DNA from: Pseudomonas aestuarii
GTDB taxonomy: Bacteria; Pseudomonadota; Gammaproteobacteria; Pseudomonadales; Pseudomonadaceae
Length of the DNA: 64,000 nt
NCBI RefSeq assembly: GCF_027988105.1
Contig: NZ_JAQJZJ010000002.1
Coordinates: forward strand, 598,157-662,156
Reading direction: 5' to 3'
The notes beneath the pieces are model-generated. The model ran no database searches and was not told where the DNA came from. It saw nothing but the letters and a program-made list of their open reading frames with translations. Made by a program: the position numbers and the translations under genes. Positions 55,086 through 62,668 of this stretch are shown one piece after another. Positions within the stretch are counted from its first letter, which is position 1. Each line of letters opens with the position of its first letter.

Positions 55086-55808
55086 ATGCGCTGCCTCTCT
55101 CTCACCCTGATTCTGTTGAGCCTGGGTATTACCGCCGAGGAACGGCCGTTACGTTTTGCCGTGAGCGAAAGCTGGGCCATGCCCTTGATCCACATTGAGC
55201 ACGGCCAGGCCATCGGCGGCATTATCCATGACCTGCAACAACGGTTGGCCGAGAGAGTCGGCCGCCGCGCCGAAATGCTAGTGAGGCCTCGCCCGCGCAT
55301 TCAACAAATGCTGGTGCGTGGTGAAGTCGACGTGCGCTGCTATGTCAACCCGGCCTGGCTAAGCGAGTCGCACCATCAATACATCTGGAGTGTGCCGTTC
55401 ATGGTCCAGCGCGACCTGCTGGTCGGCCGCAGCCACCAGCAGGTGCAGGTGAGCCGGATGCAGGGCGAGACGATCGGCACCGTACTGGGTTTCACCTACC
55501 CCGAACTCGAGCCCTTGTTCGCCAGCGGCCACCTGCGCCGCGACAACGCCCGCACCCAGACGCTGGCGCTGGATAAGCTCAAAGCCAGGCGCTACGACTA
55601 CGCCATTAGCAACGAATTGTCGCTGCAGTGGTTCAACCGCCAGCAGCCGGCTGGCCATAAACTCCAGCCGCTGCTGGAAGTTTCCGCTGACATTGTGGCC
55701 TGTATCGTACGCGACGAACCGGACGTGCCGACCATGGCGGTGCTGCGCGCCCTGGTGCAGATGAGCCAGGCGGGCGAGTTCGAGACCATCCTTTCCCGCT
55801 ACCGCTGA
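55086..55808 (+). CDS. Periplasmic solute-binding-like protein
   Basis: 240 residues, signal peptide (MRCLSLTLILLSLGITA), SBP_bac_3-like pattern: ERPLRFAVSESWAMPLIHIEHGQAIGGIIHDLQQRLAERVGR, GEVDVRCYVNPAWLSESHHQYIWSVPFMVQRDLLVGR, TIGTVLGFTYPELEPLFA, LDKLKARRYDYAISNELS. No transporter genes adjoin. It parallels the orphan binding protein at 32383. A role as stand-alone sensor or binding protein is possible. Confidence 0.84.
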   Translation: MRCLSLTLILLSLGITAEERPLRFAVSESWAMPLIHIEHGQAIGGIIHDLQQRLAERVGRRAEMLVRPRPRIQQMLVRGEVDVRCYVNPAWLSESHHQYIWSVPFMVQRDLLVGRSHQQVQVSRMQGETIGTVLGFTYPELEPLFASGHLRRDNARTQTLALDKLKARRYDYAISNELSLQWFNRQQPAGHKLQPLLEVSADIVACIVRDEPDVPTMAVLRALVQMSQAGEFETILSRYR

Positions 55809-55852
55809 CTCGCCACTGCCATGCCGCCCGGGGGGCCTGCGGCGCACTCGAA

Positions 55853-55879
55853 TAAAAAAATCCAAGACGCCAGTCTTGG
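55853..55879 (-). terminator. Intrinsic terminator (minus strand)
   Basis: On the minus strand CCAAGAC-TGGC-GTCTTGG is followed by A and seven T. It lies downstream of the NTF2-like gene and would also stop read-through toward the convergent binding-protein gene. Confidence 0.8.
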
Positions 55880-55981
55880 CTTTGGCAGGGTGCGAAACCC
55901 AGGGCCTGTTGACGTTTGCTGGCAGGCGCGCGCCTGAAGCTAGGGTCATCGCCTGCATCCCTGGTGTTGCTTATTCGTCAC

Positions 55982-56353
55982 CTAAGCATGGTAGTAATAC
56001 AGCTTGTTGACGATCACCCAGTCTTGCCCGATCTTCAGCAGCGCCAGGTAGTCCGTGAACTTCAGGTCAAAATACAGATCGGTCATCTTCACCGCGGCCG
56101 CATCACCCGTTATATCGATGCTTTCCACCTCCCATACTGGCGGGGTAGTGCTCGGGGCCGGGCCTTCGGCCTCGATGGCGGCGATGAAGTCATCCAGCGA
56201 TAACCACTCCAGATCGCCATGATAGTGGCCGATGATCCGGCAGTCGGGATGGAACGCCTGTCGCAGCCGGTCTTGATCCGCGAAGACCATACCCTCTACA
56301 TAATTGCGCACCACCTGGTTGATTGCTTGCTTGTCTGTCGTGAGTTCCGTCAT
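55982..56353 (-). CDS. NTF2-like / SnoaL-type protein (putative lumazine-binding family)
   Basis: 123 residues, cone-like NTF2 fold inferred from TDKQAINQVVRNYVEGMVFADQDRLRQAFHPDCRIIGHYHGDLEWLSLDDFIAAIE and the beta-rich C-terminal half (VWEVESIDITGDAAAVKMTDLYFDLKFTDYLALLKIGQDWVIVNKLYY). ATG 56353 with GGAGTTAAAG upstream. Function of this small fold not inferable. It sits downstream of zapA, where other pseudomonads usually have ssrS. Confidence 0.85.
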   Translation of the reverse strand: MTELTTDKQAINQVVRNYVEGMVFADQDRLRQAFHPDCRIIGHYHGDLEWLSLDDFIAAIEAEGPAPSTTPPVWEVESIDITGDAAAVKMTDLYFDLKFTDYLALLKIGQDWVIVNKLYYYHA

Positions 56354-56502
56354 AGCTTTAACTCCTGCGCCGCTCGGCACTCTCCAGTGGCCGGCAGTGG
56401 GAGCCGATTGACAGCCCCTCCCAGGGCTGGCCAATAGAACAGGCTAGCAGTGCGCCACGATGCAGACGGGCATGCCCCGACAGTCGGCGCTTGTATTTGG
56501 CC

Positions 56503-56805
56503 TCACGCCTGGCGGATCAAACCGGCGATATCGGCGACCCTGGCGCTGACTGCGCCCTCGAGATGCTCGATGTTTTGCCGATGGCGCTGCTCCAGCTCGA
56601 TCTGCTGCGCACACAACTTCAACGCCGTGAGTACCAACAGGCGCTCGCCGATCAGGGTCGTCGACTGGGCCTTGGTCTCCGCCAGCAGGCGCTTGAGCAG
56701 CTGCGCCGACGCGGTCAAATCCGCTTCTTGGCCAACCGGCACCTTGATGCTGTAGTCATTGCCCAGGACTGAAATGACCTGGATCGATGCACTGTCAGCA
56801 CTCAT
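56503..56805 (-). CDS. zapA: Cell division protein ZapA
   Basis: 100-residue Z-ring-associated protein: SIQVISVLGNDYSIKVPVGQEADLTASAQLLKRLLAETKAQSTTLIGERLLVLTALKLCAQQIELEQRHRQNIEHLEGAV. The N-terminal beta domain and C-terminal coiled coil are both present. ATG 56805 overlaps the ZapB-like stop by four bases, so the two are coupled. Confidence 0.92.
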   Translation of the reverse strand: MSADSASIQVISVLGNDYSIKVPVGQEADLTASAQLLKRLLAETKAQSTTLIGERLLVLTALKLCAQQIELEQRHRQNIEHLEGAVSARVADIAGLIRQA

Positions 56806-57050
56806 ACGTTAGCCGGGCTCGCCTTGACCGTGGTGCTGCCAGTAGCCAGCTCCACCAGGGCCTGGATGCGCTGGACAGTGGCGCCGTGCAGTTCTTCCTG
56901 CTCGATCGCGCTCAACTGCAGGGTCTCGTTTTCATCCTTGATCTGCGCCAGTTCGCTGCTCAATTGCACGTTTGTGCTCTGCAGCGCCTTGTTCGCCTGC
57001 ACAAGGTCACTGACCAGCTGTTCCAACTGACTTAGGCTATTTTCCAACAT
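56802..57050 (-). CDS. ZapB-like coiled-coil protein (TIGR02449 type)
   Basis: 82 residues, almost entirely coiled coil: MLENSLSQLEQLVSDLVQANKALQSTNVQLSSELAQIKDENETLQLSAIEQEELHGATVQRIQALVELA. ATG 57050; an upstream in-frame ATG at 57212 would add an unrelated extension and is rejected. In pseudomonads this gene pairs with zapA, as here, and is probably involved in Z-ring organisation. Confidence 0.85.
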   Translation of the reverse strand: MLENSLSQLEQLVSDLVQANKALQSTNVQLSSELAQIKDENETLQLSAIEQEELHGATVQRIQALVELATGSTTVKASPANV

Positions 57051-57560
57051 ATTGATTACTCGAGCTTTTTGGCGGGCCGCCACAATAAAGAAAAGCCCCG
57101 GGAGAAGCCAGGTGTCGCCAACCACCATTTTCGACCAGACGTCGCCCCTATCGACAATGCCCCCCTGCCGGAGGTCAGAGCCCTGGAGTCGCCACCCCCG
57201 CGGGACCAGCACAATGCACAGCGTGTGAAAATATCGCGCGCCGCAGCGAGACCCACTGCAGTGCTCGCGGCAAGACGCGCGCCGCGAGAAACGCAGGGCA
57301 GCTCAGAGAGCTGAATGCTCCTGCTTTTCACGCCGCACAGCCTCAGCAGCGGGCGTTTGGAGGCGGTCGCAGCAGGCGAGCGTGGTTTTCACAATCGCTA
57401 ACAGTCGCTCCGACAGCTCCGATCCGCCGTGAGTTCCCTTAACCGGCAGACGCTTGCCAGTGCGCCCGGCACACAGGACGTGCGTTCGTCGCCGTGCGAG
57501 AATCCGTGAGCCTGGCCGCACTACGCTGATAAGTGAGCGACTCGTGAGCGGAGGTGCGTC
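57051..57560. other. 510-bp region between the ZapB-like gene and the erythromycin-esterase gene
   Basis: Divergent spacer, GC-rich, with palindromic bits such as GCGAGCG repeats near 57380 and a CGCGCGCC stretch around 57235-57290. I looked for 6S RNA (ssrS) and found no convincing match. The only clear signal is GCGGAGG before the ATG at 57561. Confidence 0.4.
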
Positions 57561-58904
57561 ATGGGATCCCCGATCGAAATTGCCAACCGTTCAGCGGCGC
57601 AGGCCAGCGAGCTACCGGCCCTCATCCGGCAATACGCCGAGCCCCTGCCGGACCTGCACAGCAGCGCCTTCGCCGAACTGTTCGACCGCTACGGTGATGC
57701 CCGCGTGGTGCTGATCGGCGAGGCCAGTCATGGCACCTCGGACTTCTACCGAACCCGCGCCGCCATTACCCAGAGCCTGATCGAACGGCACGGCTTCAAC
57801 ATCGTCGCCGCCGAGGCGGACTGGCCAGACGCCGCGCAACTCGACCGTTTCGCCCGCCAGCGCGATACCTCGGCCTGGACCCAAAGTGCCTTTACCCGCT
57901 TCCCCACCTGGATGTGGCGCAATACCGATGTCTCGCGCTTCATCCACTGGCTGCACCACCACAACCAATCGTTGCCCGCGGACCAGCGCGTCGAGTTTCG
58001 CGGCTTGGATGTCTACAGCCTGCGCAACTCCATGGCCGAGGTCCTGCATTATCTCGATCAGGTCGACCCGCAGCAGGCCCAACAAGCACGCCAGCGCTAT
58101 GCGTGCTTGTCGCCCTGGCAGGACGAGCCGGCACGCTATGGCCTGTTCGTCGAACACGGCAACGGCGGCTCCTGCGAGGATGCGGTGGTCGCCCAGCTCA
58201 ACTGCCTGCTGGGCAAACGCCTGCAAGCCTTCGGGCAAGACCACGAAGACCTCTTCAATGCCGCGCAGAACGCCCGGGTGGTGCGGGCGGCCGAGCAGTA
58301 CTACCGGGTCATGTACCGCGGCTCCGCCGCCTCGTGGAACCTGCGCGACCGGCATATGTTCGAGACCCTGCAGGCCCTGCTGCACCACCGTGGCCCGGCG
58401 GCGAAAGCCGTGGTCTGGGCGCACAACTCGCATATCGGCAATGCCGCCGCCACCGCCATGGGCTGGCGCGGCGAGTTCAATATCGGTCAACTCAGCCGGA
58501 TGGCCTGGGAGCACGACGCCGTCCTGATCGGCATGGGCACCGACCATGGCCAGGTGGCCGCCGCCGATGACTGGGATGGCCCCATGCACATCAAGGACAT
58601 CCGCCCGGCACGCCCAAACAGTTGGGAGTATCAGTTCCACCAGAGCGGCCTCGACGCCGCCCTGCTCGACTGGCGCGATCCCAGGCAGCAACCCCTGCGC
58701 GACGGGCTGTCCACCCTGCTGCTCGAACGCGCCATCGGCGTCATCTACCGGCCGCTGACCGAGTTGCAAAGCCACTATTTCCAGGCCGTGCTGGCCGATC
58801 AGTTCGATGCCTTCATCTGGTTTGACGAAACCCAGCCGATCAAACCACTAAGCGCCCCCGGCAGCGCAAGTCACGATGACGAGACCTACCCGTTCGGCAT
58901 CTAG
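57561..58904 (+). CDS. Erythromycin-esterase-family protein
   Basis: 447 residues. The family active-site stretch is IGEASHGTSDFYRTRAAITQSLIERHGFNIVAAEADWPDA, and other hallmarks include VWAHNSHIGNAAATAMGWRGEFNIGQL. True EreA/EreB inactivate macrolides, but most chromosomal relatives lack that activity. ATG 57561 has GCGGAGG upstream. It precedes the trehalose genes on the same strand by 116 bp; a functional link is not established. Confidence 0.88.
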   Translation: MGSPIEIANRSAAQASELPALIRQYAEPLPDLHSSAFAELFDRYGDARVVLIGEASHGTSDFYRTRAAITQSLIERHGFNIVAAEADWPDAAQLDRFARQRDTSAWTQSAFTRFPTWMWRNTDVSRFIHWLHHHNQSLPADQRVEFRGLDVYSLRNSMAEVLHYLDQVDPQQAQQARQRYACLSPWQDEPARYGLFVEHGNGGSCEDAVVAQLNCLLGKRLQAFGQDHEDLFNAAQNARVVRAAEQYYRVMYRGSAASWNLRDRHMFETLQALLHHRGPAAKAVVWAHNSHIGNAAATAMGWRGEFNIGQLSRMAWEHDAVLIGMGTDHGQVAAADDWDGPMHIKDIRPARPNSWEYQFHQSGLDAALLDWRDPRQQPLRDGLSTLLLERAIGVIYRPLTELQSHYFQAVLADQFDAFIWFDETQPIKPLSAPGSASHDDETYPFGI

Positions 58905-59020
58905 CGGCCCTCTCAACGGCCGTCCAGCCGGCGGGCCGCAGGGCAGCGATGCTATTCTTAGCTCATCGCCGCCCGCACGGATGCGTCGACGCGGCGCAGA
59001 CAGCTGTGAGGGAAATCCCC

Positions 59021-59512
59021 ATGTCCTGTCAGCTCAATCAGGGGCAAACCGACGCGGGCGCGGCCTCGCGTAGGCACGCCTCGGCGAGTGCCCGGCTCAG
59101 CGCCTGGTTGCGCAAACGGGGCGTGACTTGCTCACTGTTTCTCGATGCCGATGCCAACCTGCTGGACATTGCCCAGCCCTCCGATGCGCTCAGCGCAGCG
59201 GACGCGTTGCGCGCGGCCCTGGCCATGCTGCCCGAACGGGGCGGACCGGCCGTGGCGGGTGGACGCCTGCTGCCCGCTGCCAGCGCCGCCCTCTGCAGCA
59301 TTGCCCGCCGCCCTGATTCAGGCGGCCAGGGCGCTAGCGCCATGATCAGGCAGCGGGGCGCGCGCGAACTCGGCCTGCTGGCCGAGGATCTGCAGCCGCT
59401 CACCGGCGAACGGTGGAGCAACAGCCCCACCTACTCGATGGCTGGACTGATCGACAGCGGCATGCGCCTGTCGCTCAGCTGGAAGGAGGGGCTATGTCGC
59501 GGCTCGTGGTGA
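59021..59512 (+). pseudogene. Shortened OtsB-like (trehalose-6-phosphate phosphatase) relic
   Basis: 163 residues, whereas OtsB has about 250. LFLDADANLLDIAQPSDALSAADALRAALAML still shows the HAD nucleophile pair D42/D44, but the following G-T is A-N (canonical DxDGTL). The VSGR motif has decayed to AGGR, and the cap domain and the later HAD motifs (Lys, GDD) are missing. The start ATG 59021 has GTGAGGGAAATC upstream. It overlaps otsA by 19 bp, the normal otsB-otsA order. It may still be translated, which could couple otsA translation. Confidence 0.55.
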
Positions 59513-60879
59513 TATCCAACCGGGTAGCGCTCCCCGACGAACAGGGCCGACCCGCCCCGGGCGGCCTCGCGGTAGCGGTGGAGGCCGCCATGCAGGGCCG
59601 CGACGGGCTCTGGTTCGGCTGGAGCGGGCAGATGTCCGACACCCCGCCGCCGCCCGTTACCATCGACTCCGGGCCCATGAAGTACGTGCTCACCGACGTG
59701 CGCCCGCAGGATTTCCGCGAGTACTACAACGGCTTCGCCAACCGCGTGCTGTGGCCGATCCTGCACTATCGGCTGGATCTGGCGCAGTTCAACGAGTCCG
59801 ATCTGGAGGGCTACCTGCGGGTCAACCAGTTCTTCGCCGAACGCCTGAGCCCACTCCTCGAGCCAGACGACCTCCTCTGGGTGCATGACTACCACCTGAT
59901 GCCGCTGGCCCTGGCCCTGCGCGCGCGCGGCCACGCCAACCGTATCGGCTTCTTCCTGCACATTCCGCTGCCGCCGCCTGACCTGCTCACCGCCCTGCCC
60001 CGTCATCGCGAGGTGGTCGGTGCGCTCACCGCCTACAATCTGATCGGCCTGCAGACCGCCAACGACGCGAGTAACTTCACCCGCTACCTGACCCAGGTAA
60101 TCGGCGCGACAACCCGCGACGAACGCCACTTTTACCTGGGCAACCAGCACTTTCGGGTCGGTGCCTTCCCGGTCGGGGTGGATGCCGAAGGCTTTCGCAG
60201 CCTGGCGCAGCAATCGGCGCAGGGAGACTTCGCGCGGCAGCTCGCCAACAGCCTGGCCGGCCGCGCCCTGCTGGTGGGTGTCGACCGCCTCGACTACTCC
60301 AAGGGCATCGTCAACCGGTTCGACGGCTACGAACGTTTCCTGGAACGCAACCCCGCATGGCACAACCGCGTCACCTACCTGCAGATCGCTCCCGGTAGCC
60401 GCTCGGACATCCCCGAGTACGCCGAGATCGACGCGATCGTCAACGCCAAGGTGGGCCACATCAATGGCCGCTTCGGCGCCGTCTGCTGGGTGCCGCTGCG
60501 CTACGTCAGCCGCAACCACCGGCGCGAGGACGTCGCCACGGTCATGCGCCAGGCCCGGGTCGGCCTGGTCACGCCGCTGCGCGACGGCATGAACCTGGTG
60601 GCCAAGGAATTCGTCGCCGCCCAGGACCCGGCCGACCCCGGCGTGCTGATCCTCTCGCAGTTCGCCGGTGCCGCCGCCGAACTGGGCGCCGCGCTGATCA
60701 TCAACCCGCATGACCGCGACGCCCTGGCCGAGGCGATCAAGCTCGCCCTGGAGATGCCACTGGAGGAACGCCGCAGCCGTCATCGGCAGCTGTATGCGGC
60801 GCTGCTGGCCAACCCTATTCGCAACTGGGGACAGAGTTTTATCGAGGCCTTGCTGCAGCCCGCCCCTGCCTCGGACTGA
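59494..60879 (+). CDS. otsA: Trehalose-6-phosphate synthase
   Basis: GT20 enzyme making trehalose-6-phosphate from UDP-glucose and glucose-6-phosphate. 461 residues: SRLVVISNRVALPDEQGRPAPGGLAVAVEAAM, LLWVHDYHLMPLALALRARG, GFFLHIPLPPPDLLTALPRH, VGVDRLDYSKGIVNRFDGYERFLE, and DGMNLVAKEFVAAQD. ATG 59494 with AAGGAGGGG. Because the preceding otsB-like gene looks dead, dephosphorylation must be done by another enzyme or the pathway is impaired. Confidence 0.94.
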   Translation: MSRLVVISNRVALPDEQGRPAPGGLAVAVEAAMQGRDGLWFGWSGQMSDTPPPPVTIDSGPMKYVLTDVRPQDFREYYNGFANRVLWPILHYRLDLAQFNESDLEGYLRVNQFFAERLSPLLEPDDLLWVHDYHLMPLALALRARGHANRIGFFLHIPLPPPDLLTALPRHREVVGALTAYNLIGLQTANDASNFTRYLTQVIGATTRDERHFYLGNQHFRVGAFPVGVDAEGFRSLAQQSAQGDFARQLANSLAGRALLVGVDRLDYSKGIVNRFDGYERFLERNPAWHNRVTYLQIAPGSRSDIPEYAEIDAIVNAKVGHINGRFGAVCWVPLRYVSRNHRREDVATVMRQARVGLVTPLRDGMNLVAKEFVAAQDPADPGVLILSQFAGAAAELGAALIINPHDRDALAEAIKLALEMPLEERRSRHRQLYAALLANPIRNWGQSFIEALLQPAPASD

Positions 60880-61049
60880 GAACGCGCCCCGGCGTCCGTC
60901 CGGTTGACCCGCTCCAGCGCGTCTCTGCGCTATAAGTTAATCAGTACGCAACTACAGTGCCGCGAAGGAGTGCCTCGCAGGCGCCGGCGTACCAGGCGGA
61001 TAAAAGCCATACCGTTCGCGTCATATTTTTCTTCGCCAGGAGATTCGTC

Positions 61050-61361
61050 ATGATGATTGCCCGTTGGAGCATCGATGCGAAATTCGGTTACAAACAGGAT
61101 GTGATCGACCTGATGCAGCGCTGGATACGCGACATCGCCCCCCAGGTCGGCTTGAGCGCGGACAAGATGCGCCTGCTCACCGGCTCCATCGGCGCACTGG
61201 AGGCCACCATTCAGACGGAGCACCTGATCAACGATCTCACCGAGCTCAACCAAGTCTGGGAAAAGCTGGCGACCATCGAAGCCCATAAGCAATGGAGCAA
61301 AGATCTCGAGCCCCATGTCGTTTCCGGAACCAACCGCTGGGAAATCTATCGGGTCCTATAA
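61050..61361 (+). CDS. Small NIPSNAP-like/dimeric alpha-beta-barrel protein
   Basis: 103 residues: MMIARWSIDAKFGYKQDVIDLMQRWIRDIAPQVGLSADKMRLLTGSIGALEATIQTEHLINDLTELNQVWEKLATIEAHKQWSKDLEPHVVSGTNRWEIYRVL. The strand-helix-strand pattern and the FKDW-like WEKLATIEAHKQWSKDLEP resemble NIPSNAP/EthD domains. CAGGAGATT precedes the ATG pair at 61050/61053. Function unknown. Confidence 0.78.
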   Translation: MMIARWSIDAKFGYKQDVIDLMQRWIRDIAPQVGLSADKMRLLTGSIGALEATIQTEHLINDLTELNQVWEKLATIEAHKQWSKDLEPHVVSGTNRWEIYRVL

Positions 61362-61782
61362 CCCGTGCCGCCATCCCAATTAGCGCTGGATGCGGACAGG
61401 CCTGCCGAGCAGCCCTACGGGTGCAGAAGGCCAACCTCATCCGCAACTCCAGCCAGAGTGTTATCAAGGCTCTGCCGTGGCCGGGGCGGCCGTCCGGCTG
61501 ATGGCCGCAGCGAAGCGCCGTCAGCGCCGGCCAGGGCCCAAGCGTGCGCTTGCCAGGCCGCAGGGGCCTTGGCTTGGCGCGAACGACTCACTGCACTATG
61601 CTCGGCCAATCCAATGGAATGCCAGCTCCCCACCTACCCGGCAAGGATCGCCGTCACGCCCTTTTCCTGTCATTCAGTCGCCAGCCCCGTAGTGCGTCGG
61701 GGCGGCGGTAGCCTGCCTGAGTCAGCGCTAGCCCAATGGGCTCTGCACCCCGGCAAATCCCTGGCCCAGCACATGGGTAAGA
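61362..61782. other. 421-bp region between the last core gene and the integrase relic
   Basis: GC-rich sequence without a recognisable gene. An open frame at 61365-61796 lacks a ribosome-binding site and protein-like composition. It ends where intI homology begins at 61783, so the deletion endpoint that truncated intI lies here. Confidence 0.45.
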
Positions 61783-61972
61783 GGCTAGCCAATTAAGAAA
61801 GGCATTGACCTCCACCGCCCCCCATTTCCAAAGGGTGGCATAACTGATGGAAGCGGATGAAGTAAGGAATCCAGTACCAGTAGGATTTCTCGGTACGAAT
61901 ACTGTAATGATGCAACCGCATCACCACCCGCACCTGCTCGCGCAGACGGGGCTTGGAGGTTGAACTGTCCAT
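61783..61972 (-). pseudogene. Frameshifted, truncated integron integrase (intI) relic
   Basis: From ATG 61972 the minus strand encodes MDSSTSKPRLREQVRVVMRLHHYSIRTEKSYWYWIPYFIRFHQLCHPLEMGG. This is the N-terminal core-binding region of an IntI integrase (compare [32 protein letters not shown] of IntI1). A frameshift in the following G-rich stretch (near 61818) gives a stop at 61799. In the other frame EVNAFLNWLA continues the homology to about 61783, where it ends. Only about 62 of about 330 residues remain, with none of the catalytic Arg/Tyr domain. Confidence 0.88.
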
Positions 61973-61993
61973 GTCGATGCCGGCTCCTGACTA

Positions 61994-62009
61994 CTGTGTT
62001 TTCATACAG
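61994..62009. promoter_or_regulatory. LexA (SOS) box upstream of intI
   Basis: CTGTGTTTTCATACAG fits CTGT-N8-ACAG, the gammaproteobacterial LexA operator. It ends 22 bp upstream of the intI start codon, the place where SOS control of integron integrases is known. The operator has survived although the gene has not. Confidence 0.8.
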
Positions 62010-62179
62010 CGGTAACGGTAGAGCAGAATGCGGAAGTCAAGCGAATACAGGAAGGTTTCTGTTGAACTGACATAAGACTTTGATCTTTTTGGGATTTTCA
62101 GTTACGCAGATTCCAATTTGGTGCGTGCTTATGCAGAATCCACTACCATCGGATTAACGAAGAATTCCATCTAATCACT

Positions 62180-62186
62180 GTTAGCC
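62180..62186 (+). other. Candidate attI recombination point
   Basis: GTTAGCC, about 208 bp upstream of the intI start codon and directly before the first cassette. It matches the GTTRRRY core except for one base. The exact attI limits cannot be set from one sequence. Confidence 0.45.
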
Positions 62187-62212
62187 TACAGCGTGAGCAC
62201 CAGGATAGAGCC

Positions 62213-62371
62213 ATGAAAGTTCGATGCCCTAGTTGTAGCTATATCGCAGACAGTCTTCCTCCAACTCACAAGTGCCCTAAATGCGATGCTTTTTCCCATG
62301 ACTGGATGATTTACGACTGGGAAAGCTTTGCCTTAATCAAGCGCAGACATGTCAAATATAACTTTTTATAA
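62213..62371 (+). CDS. Cassette 1 gene A: 52-aa zinc-ribbon protein
   Basis: MKVRCPSCSYIADSLPPTHKCPKCDAFSHDWMIYDWESFALIKRRHVKYNFL. Two CxxC pairs (CPSC at 5-8, CPKC at 21-24) form a probable zinc ribbon; the rest is short and basic at the end. ATG 62213, about 30 bp after the candidate attI. No known family. It is followed five bases later by a second short gene in another frame, so the cassette is probably bicistronic. Confidence 0.6.
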   Translation: MKVRCPSCSYIADSLPPTHKCPKCDAFSHDWMIYDWESFALIKRRHVKYNFL

Positions 62372-62376
62372 CTGTC

Positions 62377-62571
62377 GTGATTCTAATTAATTTATTTGCA
62401 TCAATCTCATTAGGGCCAACAGATGTACGTCAATGGCTGTTCAACTTATTATTAATCCCAGCGATGATCAGCTTATTTTATTGTCGAAATCAACTTAGAA
62501 AGAAAGCGGAGTATGAAGGACATAAAGGTAGGGCTGCGCGTCCTTGGTTTAGCGGTTTCGGAGGTTTATAA
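62377..62571 (+). CDS. Cassette 1 gene B: 64-aa small membrane protein
   Basis: GTG start at 62377 (VILINLFASISLGPTDVRQWLFNLLLIPAMISLFYCRNQLRKKAEYEGHKG). Two hydrophobic segments (about 1-12 and 20-36) precede a basic tail. There is no separate Shine-Dalgarno, so translation would depend on coupling to gene A. The stop codon is four bases before attC1. Confidence 0.5.
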   Translation: MILINLFASISLGPTDVRQWLFNLLLIPAMISLFYCRNQLRKKAEYEGHKGRAARPWFSGFGGL

Positions 62572-62574
62572 ACC

Positions 62575-62650
62575 GGCTAACAAGGCGCTGAAGTCGCTCA
62601 TTTCATTCGCTGGGACCGGCGAAGCCGGCCCCTTAGCTTAATCGTTAGGC
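62575..62650 (+). other. attC1 (76 bp) ending cassette 1
   Basis: GGCTAAC at 62575-62581 and GTTAGGC at 62644-62650 bound an imperfect inverted repeat. Internal AAGTCGCTCATTTCATTCGCTG and GACCGGCGAAGCCGGCC form the folded stem; CCCCTTAGCTTAATC precedes the crossover GTT. The right core fits GTTRRRY. Confidence 0.88.
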
Positions 62651-62668
62651 CTCATGGAGAACCCCAGC

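Noticed and set aside
57051..57560. 6S RNA gene next to zapA
   Set aside because: Expected from synteny in other pseudomonads, but no convincing 6S-like double hairpin or conserved ends were found by eye.
61365..61796. 143-codon frame before the intI relic
   Set aside because: Composition is unlike a protein, there is no start signal, and it overlaps the integrase relic.
62213..62571. Single gene split by a frameshift in cassette 1
   Set aside because: The zinc-ribbon frame ends in its own stop and the second frame is a distinct hydrophobic protein with its own GTG. A frameshift is possible, but two genes fit better.
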